64,000 bases of DNA from Streptomyces sennicomposti (lineage in GTDB: Bacteria > Actinomycetota > Actinomycetes > Streptomycetales > Streptomycetaceae): the NCBI RefSeq assembly GCF_019890635.1, contig NZ_JAIOAB010000039.1:1-64000 (forward strand), in the 5' to 3' direction. Of the stretch, positions 34,480 through 42,515 are shown piece by piece. The notes beneath the pieces were generated by a model. That model worked only from the letters and a program-made list of their open reading frames with translations, was not told where the DNA came from and made no database searches. A program made the position numbers and the translations under genes. Numbering within the stretch: position 1 is the first letter of the stretch; the number at the start of each line of letters is the position of its first letter.

Positions 34480-35078
34480 GCCGTCCTCCTCGCCCGGTAC
34501 GGCGCGCGTACCGTCCGGCTTGCCCGGTCGCACTCCTGAGGCCCAGGTCAGAGGGGGTGTCCACTCCGCCGTTCGGCGGCAGGGTCGCATCGGGGTCGAA
34601 TGGGGCAGGTGAACCGTCCCCCGGTCGGCGGCTTGCCCTCGCGCCACGACGGTTCGCCTCGTCGCGCCGCTGAGCCGTGCGCCCGGGGTGCGGTCAGGGT
34701 CTAGTCTCACACGGACGCCATGCGACCGCCTGGTCGACGTCCTCGGCCCGCTGCCGGGTTCGACGAGTGCAGCGCCCGACGGAGCCGAAGTGTTCGAGGG
34801 CGCGGTGAAGACGATGGCTGCCCGTCGCCCCGCTTCCGTCGGCCGGCCGGCGCCGGCCGTTCCGGATCGACCACAGGGCGGAGGCCGGGACACCCGACAA
34901 GGCGGCGCGCCCCGCGGTGCTCGTCGGAGGGTTCCGGGCACCGGCGGTGCGCGGCCTCGCGGTACGACGGACGCGCGCCCGCACATCCACTCGTCGGATG
35001 GGTATCCAGCCGCGTGCGCCGTGAACACCTCTCGCGCGCCGCCGTGTCGGGACCCGCGCCGAGATCGTTGTCCCTCAC
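34480..35078. other. 599-bp intergenic region with no recognised gene
   Basis: No frame in either direction has believable protein character or a ribosome site. No tRNA-like fold was recognised. It holds the upstream regions of the divergent CysRS-like and methyltransferase genes. Confidence 0.45.
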
Positions 35079-35828
35079 ATGGAACGCATGGAACGTACGG
35101 GACCCAAGGAACGCGTGGCCCGCCCGGCACGGACGGAGTCCGCCGCACCCCCCGCCCCGGAGGAGATCGCCCGGGAGTGGCGCGAGCGCGCCGGGCGCGA
35201 CGGACTGGCCCGGGTGATGCGCGCCCAGCAGCCGCCGGAGATCGCGGAGGCCGTCACCGCCGAGACCCGGCAGACCCTCACCCGCCTGCTGAAGCGGGCC
35301 GGCCACGAACTGCCCCACGGCCTCGGCTCGGTGGTCGAGGTCGGCTGCGGCATCGGCCGGCTCACCCCGACCCTCGCGGCGGCGGCCGGGCGCGTCGCGG
35401 CGCTCGACATGACACCGGGCATGCTGGAGACGGCCCGCACGGCCTGCGCCGCACTCGACAACGTCAGCTTCCACCAACTGCGCGCCCAGGATCTGCGACC
35501 GGAGGACTTCGACCGGCTGGTGGGCGGTCCCGCCGATGTGACGGTGTTCGTCTGGGTGCTCATGCATCTCCTGGACGACGCCGAACTAGCTGCCCTCTTT
35601 CGCACGTTGGCGGTCAGCACCCGTCGACTGCTGCTCGTCGAGTACGAAGAGGCGGCGATCCCGGTCGGCCGGTTCTCACGGCTGCGGCCCCTCGCCCACT
35701 TCCTCGACCTGCTGCCCGACGCCCGCGTCATCGAGCGCCGCGACCTCTACTACGGCGGCGACCGCTCCTTCGCCGCGCTCATCGACACCGGCCTCATCGA
35801 CACCGGCCTCACCGGCGACGCGGACTGA
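35079..35828 (+). CDS. class I SAM-dependent methyltransferase
   Basis: A 249-residue Rossmann methyltransferase. Motif I is EVGCGIGR at 87-94, motif II AALDMTPGMLETAR, motif post-I region QDLRPEDFDRLV, with TVFVWVLMHLLDDAELAALFRTL for motif III-IV. The C-terminus has a 5-residue duplication (IDTGLIDTGL, a 15-bp tandem repeat). It ends 15 bp from the convergent unknown gene that closes the biosynthetic operon. Substrate unknown. Confidence 0.82.
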   Translation: MERMERTGPKERVARPARTESAAPPAPEEIAREWRERAGRDGLARVMRAQQPPEIAEAVTAETRQTLTRLLKRAGHELPHGLGSVVEVGCGIGRLTPTLAAAAGRVAALDMTPGMLETARTACAALDNVSFHQLRAQDLRPEDFDRLVGGPADVTVFVWVLMHLLDDAELAALFRTLAVSTRRLLLVEYEEAAIPVGRFSRLRPLAHFLDLLPDARVIERRDLYYGGDRSFAALIDTGLIDTGLTGDAD

Positions 35829-35843
35829 CGGGGCCCGCACGGG

Positions 35844-36257
35844 TCACCGCGGCGTCCCGGCCTCGAAGCGGATCTCCGTCTCCGGAGTCAGGGACAGTTC
35901 GGGGCCGGTCACCGGGCGCGGGGTGCGGATGAGGATGTTGTAGTGGTTGGGGAAGTGGCAGCCGTCGAAGCCGAGGACGGTGCCGATCGGCCGGCCCGCG
36001 GCGAGGACCGTGTCGCCCCGGTCGAGGACGCCGGCGCAGGCGAGTTCCACGAAGCCGAGGAAACCCACCCGGTCCACCCGCGCCCCGGCCGCCGTGTCGG
36101 TGTGGTCGGTGGTCACCAGTTCATGGACCTCGCCGCGCCGCACACAACGGCTCGCGTACGGCTCCAGCACCATGCCGCGCCGGTCGAGGCGATGGGTCAG
36201 GATCTTCACCAACTGTCCGTGGACGACACGCTTGGCGCCGTCCTCCGCGGGATTCAC
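35844..36257 (-). CDS. small conserved unknown protein at the end of the sugar/amine operon
   Basis: A 137-residue protein: NPAEDGAKRVVHGQLVKILTHRLDRRGMVLEPYASRCVRRGEVHELVTTDH then GFLGFVELACAGVLDRGDTVLAAGRPIGTVLGFDGCHFPNHYNILIRT. It looks like an all-beta, possibly barrel-like domain with a conserved CHFPNHYNI segment; I think DUF6917 may be the right family but am not sure. No catalytic motif is recognised. The GTG start overlaps the upstream oxidoreductase stop (GTGA). Last of six coupled genes. Confidence 0.65.
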   Translation of the reverse strand: MNPAEDGAKRVVHGQLVKILTHRLDRRGMVLEPYASRCVRRGEVHELVTTDHTDTAAGARVDRVGFLGFVELACAGVLDRGDTVLAAGRPIGTVLGFDGCHFPNHYNILIRTPRPVTGPELSLTPETEIRFEAGTPR

Positions 36258-37354
36258 GCGGGGGACTCCTCTCGGTCGGTGCGGTCGGTGCGGTCGGTGC
36301 GGTCGGTGCGGTCGCCGGGGGTGGCGGGGGTGGCGGGGGTGGCGGGGGTGGCGGTGTCGGATCGGCTGGTTCGGCCGAGGTGGGCCGTTCGGTCCACGCG
36401 GTCGCTGTCGCGGTCGCCGTCGCCGTCGCCGTCCGCTCGCGCGTAGCAGGCGGCGACCAGTTCGGCGACGGCCAGTCCGTCCGGCGCGGGGTGCGGGAGG
36501 CCGCCGTCGCGCGCCGCCGACACGAAGTCGCCCAGCACACCGACGTACTCGTGCCACAGCGAGCCCTTGAACTCCGGATGCCCGGCGAGCATGTCGGCGT
36601 CGTCCGACCGCCCGTCGGCCAGCCGTACGTGGACCGTCTTGCACTCGCCCGTATGGGACCAGTCCAGCTCCACCCGGGCGAGTGCGCCGGTCGAAGCCTC
36701 CAGACCGATCAGCGCGGAGCGGTCGACGCCGCGCGCGTCCCGGCGCAGTTCCGCGGCGGTGACGCGCAGCTCGTCCCCGAGGAACAGCCGTACCAGATCG
36801 AGGGCGTTGGGCCCGTTGTCGGCGAGGCAGCCGCCGCCGCACCGGGCGGGGTCCAGGTACCAGCGGTCGCGTCCGGCGTGCTCCTCGATCGTCTCCTTGT
36901 ACCGCACGGTCAGCGAGGCGACCGGCACGTCCTTCGGCAGCCGGTGCAGCAGGGCGCGGACCGGGTCGTTGTAGCGCCGGTGGAAGGAGGTGAACAGCGG
37001 CAGGCCGCGCTCACGGGCGTACCGCGTCAGCCGCCGGGCGTCCTCCGGGCGGGTGGCCAGGGGTTTCTCCACGCACACCGCCCGGCCCGCCGCCAGGGCG
37101 TCGTGGCAGATCCGGAAGTGCGCGTCGTTGGGCACGTTGACGATCACGGCGTCCACGTCGGCGTCGCGCAGCAGTCGGCGGTGGTCGTCGTAGCGCCCGA
37201 TGTGCGCGGGCAGTCGGCCGAACGTCGTGGGATCGTGGTCGCAGACGGCGACGAGCGAGGCGTCCGGCGAGCGGTCGAGGGCGGCCAGATAGAACCGGGA
37301 GATCACGCCGAGGCCGATGATCCCGACGCGCAGGGGCGCAGGCGCGGAGGTCAT
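36254..37354 (-). CDS. Gfo/Idh/MocA-family oxidoreductase
   Basis: A 366-residue NAD(P)-dependent sugar/cyclitol dehydrogenase. The Rossmann motif GIIGLGVISRFYL (residues 11-23) and the cofactor/substrate motif CVEKPLATRPEDA (about 92-104) are clear. GGGCLADNGPNALDLVRLFLG is the usual active-site helix region with Asp and Asn. The last 45 residues are low complexity: repeated ATP and TDR triplets encoded by 9-bp microsatellites. It overlaps the Ldh2 gene (ATGA) and the next small gene (GTGA). Confidence 0.87.
   Translation of the reverse strand: MTSAPAPLRVGIIGLGVISRFYLAALDRSPDASLVAVCDHDPTTFGRLPAHIGRYDDHRRLLRDADVDAVIVNVPNDAHFRICHDALAAGRAVCVEKPLATRPEDARRLTRYARERGLPLFTSFHRRYNDPVRALLHRLPKDVPVASLTVRYKETIEEHAGRDRWYLDPARCGGGCLADNGPNALDLVRLFLGDELRVTAAELRRDARGVDRSALIGLEASTGALARVELDWSHTGECKTVHVRLADGRSDDADMLAGHPEFKGSLWHEYVGVLGDFVSAARDGGLPHPAPDGLAVAELVAACYARADGDGDGDRDSDRVDRTAHLGRTSRSDTATPATPATPATPGDRTDRTDRTDRTDREESPA
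36271..36360. repeat. two adjacent 9-bp microsatellites in the Gfo/Idh 3' end
   Basis: About five copies of TCGGTGCGG followed by about four copies of GGGGGTGGC, encoding (TDR)n and (ATP)n tails on the minus strand. Length changes keep the frame. Confidence 0.85.
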
Positions 37355-38571
37355 GAGGGGCCCCCTTCCGGCCGGACGGCGGGGAAGGCGACCTTCGACT
37401 CGCTTGCCAGATCGAGCAGTTCACGATGGAGGGCGGCGCTCAGCGGAACGCCGTGCGCGATCCGCTCCCGGGTGCGCCGGTGCTCCCACCAGCCGGGGTA
37501 GGCGACCGGTTCGTCCGCCCGCAGCGGCGGGCAGTCGAGCAGGGCGCCGAACAGGCCGGTGGCCGCGCCGAGGAAGTCGGCCTCGGGACGCAGACGGCCG
37601 GGGGCGATCGCCAGCAGCAGATGGCCGACGTCGTCGTCGGGCCGCGGCGAGGTGTCTCCGCTCGGGCCGAGACCGGCGCCCGGCAGCAGCGCGGACAACA
37701 CCTCCACGAGCAGGCCCAGCCCGAACCCCTTGTAGGCCCCCGTCTCCGGATCGCCGCCCAGCCAGCGCAGCCGCGCCTCGCCGCGGTCGTACGCGCCCGG
37801 GTCGGTGACCGGGCTCCCGTCGGCGTCCTCCAGCCAGCCCTCCGGCACGTGTTCACCGGCGCGGGCGGCGGCCCGGACCCGGCCGGTGGGTACGACCGTG
37901 GTGCTCATGTCCAGGGAGAACGGCGGGTGTTCACCGGCCGGCGCCGCGAGCGCGAGCGGGTTGGTGCCGAGCATGGGGGCGGCCGCGCCAGGGGGCGGGA
38001 CGAGCTTCTGCCGTCCGCAGTTGGCGGTGGCCAGCCCGATCATGCCGTGCTCGACCGCGCGCAGCGCGTGGTATCCGGCGCAGCCGAAGTGGGTGCCGCC
38101 GCGCACCGACACCAGACCGATGCCGTAGGTGCGCGCCCGCTCGACCGCCAGGTCCATCGCCTCGGTCGCCGACCACAGCCCCAGCGCGCGCCGGGCGTCG
38201 ACGAGCACGGCCGGGCCGCTGTCGGTCACCTGCCCGGGCTCGGCGGCCGGATCGCAGCGCCCGCCGTCCAGCAGGGGCAGATAGAGGCGGACGAGGTTGG
38301 TGACGCCGTGCGTGGTGAAGCCGGTCAGGTCGCCGTGGCACAGGGCGCGGGCGGCCTCCCCGGCCCGCCCCTCCGGCAGGCCACGGCCCCGGAAGACCTC
38401 GGTGACGAAGTCCAGCAGACCCGCGTACGGGACCCGGATGCCGCCCTCGCGGCGCGCGGGCGCCGGTGCTTGCCGTGCGGCCGGTGGACGTTCCTGCGCT
38501 TGCCGTGCGGCCGGTGGGTGAGGGGCGGGCGCGGGTGCGAGGGTGGGGGTGCCGGGGTGGGGCTTCGTCAC
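37351..38571 (-). CDS. Ldh2-family (malate/L-sulfolactate type) NAD(P) oxidoreductase
   Basis: A 406-residue oxidoreductase of the Ldh2/MDH2 fold, which acts on 2-hydroxy/2-oxo acids or cyclic imino acids. An Ala/Pro-rich N-terminus (about 45 residues) precedes RVPYAGLLDFVTEVFRGRGLPEGRAGEAARALCHGDLTGFTTHGVTNL, the signature with the catalytic His. GGTHFGCAGYHALRAVEHGMIGLATANCG and FSLDMSTTVVP are also diagnostic. GTG start overlaps the M20 stop (GTGA), and its own stop overlaps the next ATG. Probably a hydroxy/oxo-acid step of the cluster. Confidence 0.85.
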   Translation of the reverse strand: MTKPHPGTPTLAPAPAPHPPAARQAQERPPAARQAPAPARREGGIRVPYAGLLDFVTEVFRGRGLPEGRAGEAARALCHGDLTGFTTHGVTNLVRLYLPLLDGGRCDPAAEPGQVTDSGPAVLVDARRALGLWSATEAMDLAVERARTYGIGLVSVRGGTHFGCAGYHALRAVEHGMIGLATANCGRQKLVPPPGAAAPMLGTNPLALAAPAGEHPPFSLDMSTTVVPTGRVRAAARAGEHVPEGWLEDADGSPVTDPGAYDRGEARLRWLGGDPETGAYKGFGLGLLVEVLSALLPGAGLGPSGDTSPRPDDDVGHLLLAIAPGRLRPEADFLGAATGLFGALLDCPPLRADEPVAYPGWWEHRRTRERIAHGVPLSAALHRELLDLASESKVAFPAVRPEGGPS

Positions 38572-40097
38572 GGAGTGGTGCCTTTCGTGGCGTGGTGGAC
38601 GGGAGCGGTGGTCTCGGGGGTCGTGAGGGTGCGGCGGGCGAACGCGACCAGGATCCGGGCCAGTTCGTCCGCGTACCGGTCCAGTGCGGCCAAGTCCGCG
38701 TACTCGCCGTCGGCGTGGGCGCGGTTGGCGTCCAGACCGCCGGGCCCGAACACGGCCGTGAAGGCGTCGGGTACGTCGCTCATCCAGAGGGCGTCGCAGG
38801 TGAAGGCGGGTTCGTCGGCGGGCCAGGGGGCGATCCCGCAGTCCCGCTCCAACAGCTCCTCGGCCCAAGTAGCGTTTCCTACAGGGCCGTTCAGCGCGGG
38901 CAGTCCGCGTTTGAGCCAGTGCACGGAGGTGATGGCGTCCGCGTCGTGCGCGGTCCTGGCCAGCGTCGGGTGCCCTCGCGCGCCGTCGCGGAAGGCGGCC
39001 AGCCCGTCCCGCACCGTCTCGTGCAGCGCCGCCTCGGCGGCACGTCCGCACTCCCGGTCGCCGTAGGCGATGTTGAGGAGCAGCCGCCCGCTGCCGTAGA
39101 CCTTGTTGTGCCGGTCGCCGGTGTGCAGTCCGGCCACGCAGACCCGCGCCCCCGGGGCCCGGCCGGGCAGGGTCGTCGCCAGGTGGTGGCCGAGGAAGCC
39201 CAGCAGCACGGTGGCGTTGTGGCCGGCCTCCGGGCGGTCGTCGACCGCGTCGTCGCCCCGCACCCGTACGCACGCGGTCATCGCGGCCGTCGCACGCGGC
39301 AGGTACCGGTGCCCGGTGGGCTCGCAGAAGAGGTTGAGCCGCCCGGTCAGACCCGCCTCCACCAGCGGCCGGGTGCCGAACGTGCCCAGGGCGCCGCCCT
39401 CTTCGCCCGCCACCGCCTGGACGAGGACGCCGATGCGGGTGCCCAGCGCCGGTTCCGCGGCGCGGGCCGCCCGGATACCGGCCAGCAGGGCGACCGCCGG
39501 ACCCTTGGCGTCGATGGCGCCCCGGCCGCTGAACCGGATGCCGTCGAAGGAGGGCGGCCACCAGCCGGCCACCGTGTCCAGATGGACGTTGAACATGACG
39601 GTGGCGTGGCGGGGCACGTCCGCCGGTCCGAGACGCAGGACGAGGCTCGGCTGACAGGCCAGGAAGGCGGGGTCCACGGCGGCCTCCCGGACGGGCGCGG
39701 GCACGTCGTCCCGGCGCAGGGCGTCATCCGGCGGTGCGCCGTGCAGGACCACTGACATGCCCAACTGCCGTGCCGCGGCGGTGTACTCGCGGCCCGCCTC
39801 CCACAGGTGTACGCCGTCGGTGTCACCGCCGGTCTCCAGCGGCCCGGCGGTGCGGGCGTCGAGGAGCCGCAGCAGCAGCGCGTGGTCGGCGGCCGTGAGC
39901 CGAGCGCCGGACGGCTCGGTGGCGGACGGCCTGGTGGCGGACGGCCGAGGGTCGGACGGCCGAACGCCGGGCGGTCCGGCGTCGTACGGTGGGGCGTCGG
40001 ACGGCCGGGCACCGGGCAGGCGGGTGCCGGACGGCCGAGGGCCGGGCAGGCGGGTGCCGGACCGTGGGGCGCCGGGCCCCTGGGCCCCCTCAGTCAC
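38568..40097 (-). CDS. M20-family metallopeptidase/deacylase
   Basis: A 509-residue M20 (ArgE/DapE/CPG2) hydrolase. Dinuclear-zinc ligands are visible: H172 and D174 in NVHLDTVAGWWPP, D196 in GRGAIDAKGP, E232-E233 in AVAGEEGGALG. The lid domain (about 260-370) includes HTGDRHNKVYGSGRLLLNIAYG. An unusual Pro/Arg/Ser-rich repeat of about 60 residues forms the N-terminus. In biosynthetic clusters such enzymes remove N-acyl groups or split amide bonds. GTG start overlaps the upstream isomerase gene by 8 nt. Confidence 0.85.
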   Translation of the reverse strand: MTEGAQGPGAPRSGTRLPGPRPSGTRLPGARPSDAPPYDAGPPGVRPSDPRPSATRPSATEPSGARLTAADHALLLRLLDARTAGPLETGGDTDGVHLWEAGREYTAAARQLGMSVVLHGAPPDDALRRDDVPAPVREAAVDPAFLACQPSLVLRLGPADVPRHATVMFNVHLDTVAGWWPPSFDGIRFSGRGAIDAKGPAVALLAGIRAARAAEPALGTRIGVLVQAVAGEEGGALGTFGTRPLVEAGLTGRLNLFCEPTGHRYLPRATAAMTACVRVRGDDAVDDRPEAGHNATVLLGFLGHHLATTLPGRAPGARVCVAGLHTGDRHNKVYGSGRLLLNIAYGDRECGRAAEAALHETVRDGLAAFRDGARGHPTLARTAHDADAITSVHWLKRGLPALNGPVGNATWAEELLERDCGIAPWPADEPAFTCDALWMSDVPDAFTAVFGPGGLDANRAHADGEYADLAALDRYADELARILVAFARRTLTTPETTAPVHHATKGTTP

Positions 40098-41094
40098 GTC
40101 CGCCCCCGTGCGGCGCGGCGGTGAGGGACGGCAGGACCTCTTCGGCGACCAGACGCTCCAGCGCGCGTCCGTAGGCGACGAACGCCGCCGTGCCGCTGTC
40201 CTGCCGGGTGTCTGCGCCCTCGTGCGGGCGCAGATGGGTGTGCGGCTCGATCGACCAGGCGCCGGTGAAACCGTGCCGCAGCAGCGTCGTCAGGCACTCG
40301 CGCACCCGGGAGCGGCCCTGTCCGGGGAGGGTGTAGGCGGCGCGGCCGGTGGGCGTGGGCACGGCGTCCTTGATGTGCACATGGGCCACGTGGCCGACGA
40401 CCTGCTCCAGGAGGGTCGCCGCGTCGTAGCCGTAGTGGACGCCGTTGCCGATGTCGAACAGGAGCCGCAGCGCCGGGCTGGCGACGTGGTCGAGCAGGTC
40501 GAGCATCCGCTCGGCGCTCGTACCGGCCCAGCCGGCGCAGTTCTCGTGCAGCAGGACCAGACCGGCGTCCTCGGCCTCCCGGGCCAGCGCGGTCATCCGC
40601 CGCCGTACCCGGCGGGCCCAATCCGTCTCGTCCAACCCGTCGTTGGGGTACGACATCACCCGCACGTGACGGGTGCCGAGGACGGCGCAGCGCCGGGCCA
40701 GGACCCGCAGCTCGGCCAAGTCGTCCTCGAACGGGCCGGTGATCGGGCGGCTCCAGTCGGCGATGCGCGAGTCGACGCAGACGACCTGGACGCCTGCGGC
40801 GGCGAGCCGGTCGGCGACCGCGCCGAACGCGCGCTCGTCCAGGTCGGCGAGAGCGCGGCCCTCGACGCCGCGCAACTCGATCGCGTTCCAGCCGAGTTCG
40901 TCCAGCGCGGCGAGCTGGTCGGCGAGGCCGGGCGCCGCCTCGTCACCGATACCGGCGTACCGGATGCCGGTCGGCGGCGCGGTGGGCGGTGTGGGGGCGA
41001 GGGGCGTCGCGGTGGAAGGCGCGCCGAGGGGCGGCGGACCGGCCGGCGGTGGGCCGGTGGGTGACGTGGTCGCCGGGTGGGTGTCAGCCGGCAT
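40090..41094 (-). CDS. sugar phosphate isomerase/epimerase-like TIM barrel
   Basis: A 334-residue AP-endonuclease-2-type barrel (xylose isomerase-like; IolE/IolI/hydroxypyruvate isomerase group). After about 40 disordered Pro/Thr residues, IRYAGIGDEAAPGLADQLAALDELGWNAIELRGV begins the barrel. Metal-site residues fall in LLHENCAGWAG (Glu), LRLLFDIGNGVHYG (Asp) and VAHVHIKDAVP (His, Asp). ATG 41094 overlaps the upstream stop by 11 nt. In the operon it may epimerise or dehydrate a keto sugar or inosose made by a Gfo/Idh partner. Confidence 0.83.
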   Translation of the reverse strand: MPADTHPATTSPTGPPPAGPPPLGAPSTATPLAPTPPTAPPTGIRYAGIGDEAAPGLADQLAALDELGWNAIELRGVEGRALADLDERAFGAVADRLAAAGVQVVCVDSRIADWSRPITGPFEDDLAELRVLARRCAVLGTRHVRVMSYPNDGLDETDWARRVRRRMTALAREAEDAGLVLLHENCAGWAGTSAERMLDLLDHVASPALRLLFDIGNGVHYGYDAATLLEQVVGHVAHVHIKDAVPTPTGRAAYTLPGQGRSRVRECLTTLLRHGFTGAWSIEPHTHLRPHEGADTRQDSGTAAFVAYGRALERLVAEEVLPSLTAAPHGGGRD

Positions 41095-42160
41095 GGCGGG
41101 CGGCCTCCTGAGGGCGGGGGACGGGACACGTGTCGTGGGGGAGGGGGTGTGGTGCGGCCTCGGTGGCGGTGAGGCGGCGGGCGTCGTCGAGGAGTTCCAC
41201 GGCACGCGCGTGCAGGCGCAGTCCGTCGGCGGCCCCGGCCGTAGCGCCCGGGCCGTCGCCTTCGGCGAAACCGCGGTAGGCGTGGACCAGGCACCGGCTC
41301 AGCGCGTCGTCGTGGAGCAACTCCCGCTCCCCGCGCCCGTCCCGCCACACGTCGAGCTGGGCGACGTCGTCGTCCTGCGCGACGGGATAGTGGCCGACGA
41401 AACGCGCGCCGGTCGTGGTCTCCACGGTGATCCGGCGTCGGCGCACCGGCGAGGTGAGATCGCAGCGGACACGGCTGCGCACCCCGCTGCGATGGCGCAG
41501 CGTGAGCCGGGCGCCGCCCATCCGCGGGACGACCCGCTCGCCCCACCGCAGATCCGTGCAGGACGCCCCGCGCACCTCGGCGTCCCCCAGCAGCCGCAGC
41601 AGGACGCCGAGCGCGTGCGGGATCTCCACCTCCAGGGCGCTGGTGTGGCTGCCGTTGGTCAGCGACCGGCGGAACCGCGCCTTGTCCTGCACGACGGTGA
41701 CCGAACGGACCTCGCCGAGGCCGCCGTCGAGCAGGGCGGCGAGCCGGTCGGTGAGCGCGCTGTGCAGCCACGGGGAGACGACGTGGACGCGCAGGTCCCG
41801 CCGTCGTACGACGTCCAGGACCCGGCCGAGCGCCGTACGGTCGGCGGCGAGGGGCTTCTCCACGACGAACCGCCGGTAACCGAGGTGTGCCGCCTCCTCC
41901 AGCAGCGCGGCCCGCACGGCCGGCGGAGTGCACACGTGCACGACGGTGGCGGCGGGGTCGAGCCGGCGGCTCGCGTCGTCCAGCGAGCCGACGACCTCGA
42001 GCCCGTCCGCCCGCGCCACCGGTCCGAGCCCCGGATCGACACCCAGCACCGGACGGTCCGCGAACAGGTCCGCGTACGCGGTGCGCGCCCGGCGCAGCAC
42101 CGGCAGATGGAGCCCCGCACCGGCCCGGCCGAGCCCGATGAGCAAGGTACCGAGCGGCAT
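41084..42160 (-). CDS. Gfo/Idh/MocA-family oxidoreductase (first gene of operon)
   Basis: A 358-residue NAD(P)-dependent oxidoreductase. GTLLIGLGRAGAGLHLPVL (4-22) is the nucleotide fold; FVVEKPLAADRTALGRVLDVV holds the EKP motif. The C-terminal sheet is divergent from its paralogue at 36254 and the typical active-site histidine helix is not obvious. Start ATG with an AGGGGGG site. It leads the six-gene overlapping operon; the upstream leader contains a 12-bp-stem hairpin. Confidence 0.84.
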   Translation of the reverse strand: MPLGTLLIGLGRAGAGLHLPVLRRARTAYADLFADRPVLGVDPGLGPVARADGLEVVGSLDDASRRLDPAATVVHVCTPPAVRAALLEEAAHLGYRRFVVEKPLAADRTALGRVLDVVRRRDLRVHVVSPWLHSALTDRLAALLDGGLGEVRSVTVVQDKARFRRSLTNGSHTSALEVEIPHALGVLLRLLGDAEVRGASCTDLRWGERVVPRMGGARLTLRHRSGVRSRVRCDLTSPVRRRRITVETTTGARFVGHYPVAQDDDVAQLDVWRDGRGERELLHDDALSRCLVHAYRGFAEGDGPGATAGAADGLRLHARAVELLDDARRLTATEAAPHPLPHDTCPVPRPQEAARHAG

Positions 42161-42515
42161 ACGGACATCCCCCCTCTCGTCCTTCTCGTCGGCCGCGGAG
42201 CCGACGGAAACGTCCCGGACCCTCTCCAGGGGCCTATTCAGAGCCGTATGCGCACCCGTATTCGGGATCTCATTCGGCGTCTGAACGCTACCCGTTTCCC
42301 GGGCATTTCCATGCCCGGGAAAAATATCGATTGCAGCTGGCATCCATCGATCGCCGATGGCACCGGACGATCACGATAGAGACGAGATGACCTTTCTCGA
42401 TACGCTTTTCATCATTTCGGGTGACGTGCCTTCCGACCTGGTGCTCTGTCGTGGTCAGCCGCCTAAAGTTGCCGCGGCAACCGGGGGTTCGTATGGATGT
42501 GAGGGAAGGGAAGCG
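42161..42515. promoter_or_regulatory. divergent control region of the two sugar transcripts
   Basis: AT-richer than its surroundings. It separates the minus-strand six-gene operon from the plus-strand nucleotide-sugar dehydrogenase. It holds the hairpin at 42295-42322 and a smaller repeat, CCATCG/CGATGG, near 42345-42361. No gene was found. Confidence 0.6.
42295..42322. promoter_or_regulatory. 12-bp perfect inverted repeat with 4-nt loop
   Basis: TTTCCCGGGCAT (42295-42306), loop TTCC, ATGCCCGGGAAA (42311-42322). It lies 135 bp upstream of the minus-strand operon. Followed by AAAA on the plus strand rather than T's in either sense, so an operator or leader hairpin is more likely than a terminator. 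Confidence 0.6.

Noticed and set aside
34694..34990. Minus-strand 98-residue open frame in the 34.5-35.1 kb gap
   Set aside because: No ribosome site, Arg-rich shadow composition and no recognisable domain.
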